A stretch of DNA of 64,000 nt, taken from positions 1 through 64,000 of the forward strand of contig JAHHQM010000008.1 in NCBI GenBank assembly GCA_020026395.1, read 5' to 3'. The position numbers and the translations under genes are program-made. Below, piece by piece: positions 57,784-64,000 of this stretch (positions are counted from its first letter, which is position 1; every line of letters begins with the position of its first letter). Source of the stretch: Alistipes sp. (GTDB lineage: Bacteria; Bacteroidota; Bacteroidia; Bacteroidales; Rikenellaceae). The notes under the pieces are model-generated. The model was not told the DNA's origin. It made no database searches and was given only the letters and a program-made list of their open reading frames with translations.

Positions 57784-59715
57784 ATGTTTTTACCCACATC
57801 AGTCAAAGAGGTGCGCGAACGCGGATGGGATCAGTTGGATGTGATCCTTTTTTCGGGTGATGCCTACATCGATCACCCGGCATTCGGTGCGGCCGTGATC
57901 GGCCGTCTGCTGGAGGCCGAGGGCTACCGTGTGGCGATCGTACCCCAACCCAACTGGCAGGATGACCTGCGCGATTTCAAGAAGTTGGGCACGCCGCGTC
58001 TGTTTTTCGGTATTTCGGGCGGAGCGATGGACTCGATGGTCAATCACTATACGGCCAACCTGCGCCTGCGCCACGACGATGCCTATACGTCGGGAGCCAA
58101 GGCGGGATTCCGTCCCGACCGCTGTGTCACGGTCTATTCCCAAATCTTGAAACGCCTCTTTCCGCACGTTCCCGTCGTGATCGGCGGTATCGAATCGTCG
58201 CTTCGCCGATTGACGCACTACGACTATTGGTCGGATTCGCTGTTCCCGTCGATTCTGGAGCAGTCGGGTGCCGATCTTCTGATCTACGGCATGGGCGAAA
58301 AGGTCGTGCAGGAGGTTGCCCGTAAGATGCGTAACGGCTATAACGCCAAACTCCTGCGCTCGGTGCGTCAGGTGGCGTTCCGTGCCGATGCGGGATATGT
58401 CGAACGCCTCGACCCCGCCACGACCATCCGCCTCCACTCGTTCGAGGAGTGCTGTGCCGACAAACGCGCCTTTGGCGAAAACTTCGTGCAGATCGAGACC
58501 CTGAGTAACCTCATGAACCCGCAGGCGACGCTGGTTGAGGGGGTGGGCGATCACTTTATCGTGGTGACCCCGCCCAATGCGACCCTCACGACCGAGGAAC
58601 TCGACCACTCGTTCGATCTGCCGTACGAACGTGCGCCCCACCCGCGCTATGAGGGCAAGGGCGACATCCCTGCCTGGGAGATGATCAAACACTCGGTGAA
58701 CATCCACCGCGGATGCTTCGGCGGCTGCTCGTTCTGCACCATCTCGGCGCATCAGGGTAAATTCATCAACTCGCGTAGCGAACGCTCCATCCTCAACGAG
58801 GTGGAGCAGATCACCCATATGCCCGATTTCAAGGGTTACCTGTCGGATGTGGGCGCCCCCTCGGCCAATATGTACCGTATGGGCGGCCGCAACAAGGAAC
58901 TTTGCGCCAAGTGCCGCCGTCCGTCGTGCCTCCATCCGCGCAAATGCCCCAACCTGAATAACGACCACCGTCCGTTGCTGGAACTTTACAAGAAGATCCG
59001 CAACGTGAAAGGCATCAAAAAGGCCTTTATCGGCAGCGGTATCCGCTACGATTTGTTCGACGATTCGCCCTACCCGGAGACAGTCGTCAAATACCATACG
59101 TCGGGTCGATTGAAGGTCGCTCCCGAACACACGGAGGATCGCGTGCTGAACCTCATGCGCAAGCCGCCCTTCGCCCTGTTCGAGAAACTCAACGCCGATT
59201 TCCACCGCATCTGCGATAAGGAGGGTCTGCGCTACCAGCTCATCCCGTACTTCATCTCGTCCCACCCCGGATGCGAGGAGTGCGATATGCGCCACCTCTC
59301 GGAGAAGGTTTTGGGTAAATTGCACTTCACGCTCGAGCAGGTGCAGGATCTTACGCCGACCCCGATGACCTTCTCGTCGGTGATGTTCTATACGGGCATG
59401 AATCCTTATACGGGCGAAGAGGTCTTTGTGGCCAAGTCGCAGGAGGACAAACGCCGCCAGAAGAGCTATTTCTTCACGGACGAGAAACGCGAAGCCCTGC
59501 GTGGCGAGTTCCATCCCCACCAGATCCCGCACGGAGGCCGTAAGGTGCAAAACGGAAAGCCCTTCCGCCGAGATGACCGCCGTGACGACCGCCGAGATGG
59601 CCGTCAAACCGCCTGCAGTGAAGATCGCCGCACGGACTCACGCCCCGACCGCTTCGGCACGAAAAAAGGCGCTGCTCCACGTGGAACGGCACCCTTTAAG
59701 AAGAAACGCTATTAA
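57784..59715 (+). CDS. YgiQ-family radical SAM protein
   Basis: 643 aa. An N-terminal region (about 1-280) typical of YgiQ (DVILFSGDAYIDHPAFGAAV) precedes the radical-SAM cluster motif CFGGCSFC (Cys-x3-Cys-x2-Cys, about residue 315-322). The C-terminal region includes CEECDMRHLSEKVLG and ends in a basic, Arg/Asp-rich low-complexity tail (about 590-643). Function of YgiQ proteins is not settled. A variant of the parS-like palindrome (GCTCCACGTGGAAC, one base off) lies in the tail at 59674-59687. Confidence 0.88.
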   Translation: MFLPTSVKEVRERGWDQLDVILFSGDAYIDHPAFGAAVIGRLLEAEGYRVAIVPQPNWQDDLRDFKKLGTPRLFFGISGGAMDSMVNHYTANLRLRHDDAYTSGAKAGFRPDRCVTVYSQILKRLFPHVPVVIGGIESSLRRLTHYDYWSDSLFPSILEQSGADLLIYGMGEKVVQEVARKMRNGYNAKLLRSVRQVAFRADAGYVERLDPATTIRLHSFEECCADKRAFGENFVQIETLSNLMNPQATLVEGVGDHFIVVTPPNATLTTEELDHSFDLPYERAPHPRYEGKGDIPAWEMIKHSVNIHRGCFGGCSFCTISAHQGKFINSRSERSILNEVEQITHMPDFKGYLSDVGAPSANMYRMGGRNKELCAKCRRPSCLHPRKCPNLNNDHRPLLELYKKIRNVKGIKKAFIGSGIRYDLFDDSPYPETVVKYHTSGRLKVAPEHTEDRVLNLMRKPPFALFEKLNADFHRICDKEGLRYQLIPYFISSHPGCEECDMRHLSEKVLGKLHFTLEQVQDLTPTPMTFSSVMFYTGMNPYTGEEVFVAKSQEDKRRQKSYFFTDEKREALRGEFHPHQIPHGGRKVQNGKPFRRDDRRDDRRDGRQTACSEDRRTDSRPDRFGTKKGAAPRGTAPFKKKRY

Positions 59716-59724
59716 AACCCGCAT

Positions 59725-59764
59725 AAAAAAATCCCGAAACCCACTCCGGTTTCGGGATTTTTTG
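59725..59764. terminator. Bidirectional terminator between the YgiQ and YeiH genes
   Basis: AAAAAATCCCGAAACC pairs perfectly with GGTTTCGGGATTTTTT around a six-base loop, between convergent genes. Confidence 0.95.
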
Positions 59765-59781
59765 GTTTCGAACTTTTCGGC

Positions 59782-61065
59782 CTACCACATCGGCTTCAGA
59801 ATACCGAACATGACGCAGGCGATGACGAACGTCACGATGATGTTGAAGGTCTGAGCCACGAGGAATGAACGCAATACGTTGCGGTTGTCCTTCGAGATGA
59901 TGTCCTTCAGACGGGTATCAAGACCGATGCAGACGAACGCCAGCGAGAAGAACAGCGTCGAGAACATCTTGGCCACATCTTTTTCGGGCAGTTTGCCCAT
60001 TTCGTTGGGAACGAATACACCGTACTCCTTCAGCAGCGAGAAAACGAGCGATGCTACGACGAAACCGATGATGAACTTCGGGAATTTCTCCCAAACGATG
60101 CCCAACGAAGGTTTCTGTGCGCCGCTGCCCTGCTGATGGGTCGAGAGGTAGAGGGCGATGAAGAAGGCCACGACGCCGATCAGTACGTTCTGCGTACCCT
60201 TGATGATCATGGCGTGGGTGTTGGCCACTTCTCCGGCGATCATACTCGATGCGCCGACACCCGACGTGGTGTCGATCGTACCGCCGATCCAGGCGCCCGT
60301 CACCTCCTGTACGACCTGCGGATCATCGAAGATCAGCGGGAGGATCATATTGGCCAGCCAGGGCATCAGGTAAATCATCGGCACGACGATAATCAGAATC
60401 AACGACACGATGTAGGGGAGTTTGTTCTCCTTGCTGCCCGTGGCGCGTTCGGCGGTGATTGCGGCCGACACACCGCAGATCGAAAGACCGCTGGCGAGGA
60501 TCATGGCCGAGGGGCGGTCAACACCCGAACGGCTTGCATACCAGTAGGCGAAGAACCAGACGATGGTCACGACCATGATGGCCTGTACCAGACCGAATAC
60601 ACCCGATTTCATCACATCCTGAATCATGATCGTGGCACCGAGGCACACGACACCGATCTTGATGAAGAACTCACCCTGAATGGCGGGTTTGAGCCATGCG
60701 GGCACGTGCCATGCGTTGCGGACGATCAGACCGAGGATCACCGAGAAGAATACGGCCTCAAAACCGTAGGCTTTGATGAAGGGGATCTTGGCGAGCATCT
60801 GCGCGATGATCGAGAGGGCGAAGACGCATACGAGCGAAATCAGCAGTCCCTTCATCGGACGCTTCAGGAGTGCCATACCTGCATAGGTGATGACGGCCAC
60901 GATACCGAACAGGATGAGGATATTGTACCAGGCCACCTCACCGAACAGGGTCGAGGGTACGTTGGGTACATCTTTGGCAAAAGTTCCTGCAAGGATGAGC
61001 AGCGGAATGGCGACCCAGACCGTTACCCAGTCTTCGGTGCGGAGTTTGTCTAAAAATTGCTTCAT
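59782..61065 (-). CDS. YeiH/UPF0324-family putative sulfate exporter
   Basis: 427 aa with about eleven membrane helices. Blocks typical of the family: LIVRNAWHVPAWLKPAIQGE, GVSAAITAERATGSKENKLP and TGAWIGGTIDTTSGVGASSM. Members are annotated as putative sulfate or sulfite exporters, on modest evidence. It begins 30 bases after the porin gene, and both probably share the promoter at 62238-62268. Confidence 0.85.
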   Translation of the reverse strand: MKQFLDKLRTEDWVTVWVAIPLLILAGTFAKDVPNVPSTLFGEVAWYNILILFGIVAVITYAGMALLKRPMKGLLISLVCVFALSIIAQMLAKIPFIKAYGFEAVFFSVILGLIVRNAWHVPAWLKPAIQGEFFIKIGVVCLGATIMIQDVMKSGVFGLVQAIMVVTIVWFFAYWYASRSGVDRPSAMILASGLSICGVSAAITAERATGSKENKLPYIVSLILIIVVPMIYLMPWLANMILPLIFDDPQVVQEVTGAWIGGTIDTTSGVGASSMIAGEVANTHAMIIKGTQNVLIGVVAFFIALYLSTHQQGSGAQKPSLGIVWEKFPKFIIGFVVASLVFSLLKEYGVFVPNEMGKLPEKDVAKMFSTLFFSLAFVCIGLDTRLKDIISKDNRNVLRSFLVAQTFNIIVTFVIACVMFGILKPMW

Positions 61066-61095
61066 GATATTGATGTTTTTTTGTTTGTTGCGGGA

Positions 61096-62202
61096 TTAGA
61101 ATTGTGCGGTGACCATCACGCCGATCTGGTTGTTGCCGCCCTTGAAGTGCTGGAAGAAGGGGCTCGACTTGGCGTAATCAATATAGGAGTAGTTGATCAT
61201 GGCACGGAAATGCTTCACGGGATTCCATACCAGCGACAGCGTGTAGTTCGTCTGACGCGAGTTGTTGAAGTCGGTGTCCTGCAGGAAGGTATCGTAACGC
61301 AGGGCAACCTGTGCCTTCTTCACGAAGCTGTAGGCACCCGATACATACCAGCTGCTGCTCGTGACCTCCTTCATGGGTTTTACTTCTTCTGCGGACGTCA
61401 GATCGGCCATGCCGGTTTTGCCGCCGATCCACTCACCGCGCAGAATCAGACGCTTGCCTTCGTACTGAACGCCTGCACTGTAACGGTCGCGCGTCGTTTT
61501 GTCCGCGCCGCTTTTGCCCGAGTAGAGCGATCCCGACACGGTCAGCGCCTTCATCGGGTGAATGCCCATGCGGAAGGTGATGTCCTTGTGGTTGTTTACG
61601 TCTTTGGTGTTGATGCCCGAACCGTTCAGCACGGCGAAATCATAGCTGATCAGGTTGAAGAAACGGCCGTTCACGTTGAAACCGAGGTCACGGTTCGAAC
61701 CGCTCACACCCGAAAGATCCTTACCGCCGACGAGTTTCGAGATGGCCATCGGCGTGTCGATAAATTCATAGGAGGCGGGCTTGAACGAGGTGTTGAAGAT
61801 CGTGAAGGGGATCTTCAACTGACCCATCTTGAAATTCAACTCGTCGAGCGGGTGATACTGCACGAAGGCATCGACGATCTTGGGCGATGCGAACTCCAAT
61901 TGCAGACGGTAGTCGAGTTTGTCTTTGAGCAGGTCGCCCTGGAAATTCAGACGGGCACGTTTGATCGAGAAATCGGTTTTGTCCTCGTTCCAGTCGAATT
62001 TCAGCTGGATGTAACCCGAGATTTTGGGCAGATGTTTTGTGATCTTGTCCCAACGGGCGGCACGTTTTTCCATGTGCTCGGCATTTTTTTCCAAACGCTC
62101 GACTTTGGCGGCGAGCTCTTCGAGGGTGGGGGCGGGAGTGTTCTCCTGTGCGAACAGGGGGCATACCATCAAAAGGGATAAAAGGGTAAAAATGTATTTC
62201 AT
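61096..62202 (-). CDS. Outer-membrane porin, phosphate-selective porin O/P family
   Basis: 368 aa. Signal peptide (about 1-19, ending LFAQ), a short coiled coil (about 27-55, LEELAAKVERLEKNAEHMEK) and then a beta-barrel region with alternating hydrophobic strands ending in a terminal Phe (VMVTAQF), as expected for outer-membrane insertion. SIKRARLNFQGDL and LNFKMGQLKIPF are typical of the phosphate-selective porin O/P family. Despite the name, substrates vary. It is first in a unit with the YeiH transporter, suggesting a shared anion substrate. Confidence 0.85.
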   Translation of the reverse strand: MKYIFTLLSLLMVCPLFAQENTPAPTLEELAAKVERLEKNAEHMEKRAARWDKITKHLPKISGYIQLKFDWNEDKTDFSIKRARLNFQGDLLKDKLDYRLQLEFASPKIVDAFVQYHPLDELNFKMGQLKIPFTIFNTSFKPASYEFIDTPMAISKLVGGKDLSGVSGSNRDLGFNVNGRFFNLISYDFAVLNGSGINTKDVNNHKDITFRMGIHPMKALTVSGSLYSGKSGADKTTRDRYSAGVQYEGKRLILRGEWIGGKTGMADLTSAEEVKPMKEVTSSSWYVSGAYSFVKKAQVALRYDTFLQDTDFNNSRQTNYTLSLVWNPVKHFRAMINYSYIDYAKSSPFFQHFKGGNNQIGVMVTAQF

Positions 62203-62237
62203 ATTTGTAATTTTGGATTGACTTTACGTTGCGAGTA

Positions 62238-62268
62238 CAAAAGTACGGATAATGAATAGGGTTGGCAA
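62238..62268 (-). promoter_or_regulatory. Promoter of the porin-YeiH unit
   Basis: TACTTTTG on the minus strand (62238-62245), 20 bases from a TTG -33 box (62266-62268). The porin start follows 36 bases downstream. Confidence 0.65.
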
Positions 62269-62293
62269 TAAGTGAAAACACCTAAAAAAACAA

Positions 62294-62321
62294 TAAAAAG
62301 CGACAATTTGGAGAATGTCGC
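62294..62321 (-). terminator. Terminator after recO
   Basis: GCGACA pairs with TGTCGC around a ten-base loop, with an A tract on the plus strand at 62294-62298 giving the U tract for leftward RNA. Confidence 0.7.
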
Positions 62322-62353
62322 CTGCCGTTTTTCGTAAAATCGTTCCGAAATTG

Positions 62354-63091
62354 CTAAAATACCTCTTGAAGAATGCGTACCGACTGCACCGAACCGACGG
62401 CGTCGAGGTGGTAGCCGAAATAGACGAGCATGGCGTTGAGGAAGTCGCGGCGGTTCTGGCGGTTGAGGGGCATGCGGCCGAGGATCTCGGTGCCGTTTTC
62501 GAGCATCGTGTCCAGAATCAGACTGCACGAACGATCCATGACGCAGGGGTGTTCGGGCTTTTCATTAACATACAATCCCTCCTTGATGTCGAACCACGCT
62601 CCCTCGCGGTATTCGTTGCCGGGGCAAAAGCCGAGGTAACGGCTCAAGTTGGCCATAAACCAAAGGTGGAAGTCGGCAACCCCCTCTTCCAACTGATCGA
62701 GCTCCATGACACTCCGCCATACGAAGTCGAACAGCTCCTCGTTGGGTTCGCACTCGCGCACCAGACGATAGAGCACCTCGGCCATAAACAGCGCAAGGGT
62801 CGATTTGCGTACATCAAACGGGATGGATTGCAACGCAACCCCCGCATGTACTTCGCGGAAACGGTGCATTTCGCCGTGTGCCGTCTCCGCCCCTTCGAGT
62901 TCCACGGGGAACACGGGCTGGAAAAGACCCAGCTTCGAACCGCGCCCCGAACGACTGCGCACGCCCTGCACCATGTAGCTCTGGCGTCCGCGCACATCGG
63001 TCAAGAGGTGCACGACCAACGACGAATCGCCGTATTTCAACGTGTGAAGGACGATGCCGCGGGCTTTGTAGTATTTCCTCAGTCCGCCCAT
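62354..63091 (-). CDS. recO: DNA repair protein RecO
   Basis: 245 aa. An N-terminal OB-fold (about 5-80, ARGIVLHTLKYGDSSLVVHL) is followed by a helical domain (LYRLVRECEPNEELFDFVWR). The C-terminal region (FCPGNEYREGAWFDIKEG) has a single Cys rather than a full zinc finger. RecO anneals single strands and loads RecA with RecR, encoded at 40.4 kb. Its start codon overlaps the prmA stop by one base, so the two genes are translationally coupled. Confidence 0.9.
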   Translation of the reverse strand: MGGLRKYYKARGIVLHTLKYGDSSLVVHLLTDVRGRQSYMVQGVRSRSGRGSKLGLFQPVFPVELEGAETAHGEMHRFREVHAGVALQSIPFDVRKSTLALFMAEVLYRLVRECEPNEELFDFVWRSVMELDQLEEGVADFHLWFMANLSRYLGFCPGNEYREGAWFDIKEGLYVNEKPEHPCVMDRSCSLILDTMLENGTEILGRMPLNRQNRRDFLNAMLVYFGYHLDAVGSVQSVRILQEVF

Positions 63092-63918
63092 TATTTACGT
63101 ACGTGAACCAACTGCCAGCCCTCGCGCGAACGGGTGGCGATGTGCCTTAGACCGCATTCCGCGGCGGATTCGAGGATTGCGGGAATGTCCTCCTCCAAAA
63201 AACCGCTCATCAGAAGATCTCCGCCCTCGTTCAAAAGACGCGCCGAGATCGCCATCTGGTTGATGAGGGTATTGCGGTGAATATTGGCCAGAATAAAGTC
63301 GTAATGACGGTCACCCACGACCGAAATATCGCCCATAATCGGCGTGATGCGCTCTTCGACCCCGTTCAGCGCAATGTTTTCGCGGCAACTCTCCACACAA
63401 ACATCGTCAATATCGACGGCATCCATGTGGCGTGCGCCCCATTCGGCCGCCACGATGGCCAATACGCCCGTACCGCAACCGATGTCCAATCCCGTGCGAC
63501 CTGCCACATTGAGATCCATCGTCTCGCGCGACATCATCCACGTGGTGGCGTGATGGCCCGATCCGAACGACATCCGCGGACGCAGCACCACTTCGCGCTC
63601 ACCCTCGGGGGCGGGGGCGTGATGCGGGGCACGGATGCGCAGACGGCCGTCCACATCGACCGGCGTGAAATCGTGCTCCTCCCATTGGGCGTTCCAGTTC
63701 TCGGTGGGGATCTCCTCATAAGTGCCCTCCACGTGGTAACGCGACATCAGGGCGGAGAGTTCCTCCTTGTCGAGCGCCTCGAGGTTTGAGGTCTGGATGT
63801 AGGATTTCAGCGTGCCGTCCTCCCACAGGAACGATTCAAAGGGGTAGTCGCCGAGTTCGGCCGTGAGAATCTCCGAAAGATCCTCCGAACAGGGTATGTC
63901 GAGTGCGGTGTAATTCAT
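63091..63918 (-). CDS. prmA: Ribosomal protein L11 methyltransferase
   Basis: 275 aa from the ATG at 63918. A 9-codon-longer start is possible but lacks conserved residues. Two-part PrmA layout: an N-terminal substrate-recognition half and a C-terminal SAM domain with LRPRMSFGSGHHATTWMM, LDIGCGTGVLAIVAAEWGA, DFILANIHRNTLINQM and LLMSGFLEEDIP. It trimethylates L11. It precedes recO in a two-gene unit. A TAACTTTG box on the minus strand (63972-63979) and a short hairpin GATCGG/CCGATC in the leader lie upstream. Confidence 0.92.
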   Translation of the reverse strand: MNYTALDIPCSEDLSEILTAELGDYPFESFLWEDGTLKSYIQTSNLEALDKEELSALMSRYHVEGTYEEIPTENWNAQWEEHDFTPVDVDGRLRIRAPHHAPAPEGEREVVLRPRMSFGSGHHATTWMMSRETMDLNVAGRTGLDIGCGTGVLAIVAAEWGARHMDAVDIDDVCVESCRENIALNGVEERITPIMGDISVVGDRHYDFILANIHRNTLINQMAISARLLNEGGDLLMSGFLEEDIPAILESAAECGLRHIATRSREGWQLVHVRK

Positions 63919-63971
63919 GTCCGTAAAATTTCGTATCTTCGCCAATGCGATCGGGATTTTCCGATCCCATG

Positions 63972-63979
63972 CAAAGTTA
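63972..63979 (-). promoter_or_regulatory. -7 box upstream of prmA
   Basis: TAACTTTG on the minus strand, 53 bases before the prmA start. The -33 region lies close to the window edge and is not clearly seen. Confidence 0.4.
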
Positions 63980-64000
63980 ATGATAATCTTCCAAATTTAG

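Noticed and set aside
62901..62914. GTTCCACGGGGAAC in recO, one base off the parS-like palindrome
   Set aside because: The mismatch falls in the central CACGTG core, which ParB recognition needs.

Overview
The window looks like chromosomal DNA of a Bacteroidales bacterium of moderately high GC. An Alistipes/Rikenellaceae-type genome is my best guess, not proven. The reasons are promoters of the Bacteroidota type (TAnnTTTG -7 boxes), BatD/BatE-like proteins, a secreted GH109-type lipoprotein, a glycine-lipid acyltransferase pair, a BACON-type surface lipoprotein, and the absence of strong Shine-Dalgarno sites at most starts. There are two tRNA-Thr genes and no rRNA, insertion sequence, integrase or CRISPR array.

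Layout. 0.2-9.8 kb: a leftward cell-wall/division operon (rsmH, ftsL-like, ftsI, murE, mraY, murD, ftsW), then an S4-domain RNA-binding gene and a terminator. 9.8-14.1 kb: rightward glycine-lipid genes (glsA, glsB-like) and a tandem pair of membrane-anchored EEP phosphatase/nuclease genes sharing an identical 184-bp end. 14.1-18.7 kb: polA, queD, galE. 19-21.3 kb: kbl, an Lrp-type regulator and a lipoprotein. 21.3-26.6 kb: kdsC, a DUF2520 oxidoreductase, yihY, a THUMP-like methyltransferase and comEC. 26.6-34.3 kb: an eight-gene leftward island of phage structural genes (two tail-like proteins, a small unknown, ClpP-type protease, capsid, portal, DUF6712 connector, holin) with no terminase, tape measure, integrase or lysin. 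34.3-34.7 kb: a non-coding segment with four same-direction DnaA-box-like 9-mers and divergent promoters. 34.7-64 kb: a shortened MqnA-like gene, corA, GH109, cstA, recR/batE/batD, fumarase, fructose-bisphosphate aldolase, an EamA transporter, a hydrolase, threonine dehydrogenase, rsmG, an ECF sigma factor, a glycosyltransferase, tgt, an LptF/G permease, a PASTA protein, rluD, a YgiQ radical-SAM protein, a YeiH transporter with a porin, recO and prmA.

How the parts connect. Threonine dehydrogenase (50 kb) and 2-amino-3-ketobutyrate CoA ligase (19 kb) form the threonine-to-glycine route, and glycine is the head group for the putative GlsB/GlsA lipid. QueD and Tgt act at two steps of queuosine formation. 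RecO and RecR are recombination-mediator partners.

The most interesting signal is at the replication scale. Two perfect copies of the 14-bp ParB-type palindrome GTTCCACGTGGAAC lie at 17.03 and 26.38 kb, and the only DnaA-box cluster I found is at 34.41-34.51 kb. Together these suggest the window contains the chromosomal origin (oriC), with an intact-looking but incomplete capsid island directly beside it. A domesticated capsid system next to an origin is the candidate undescribed system. Its function is not shown by the sequence.
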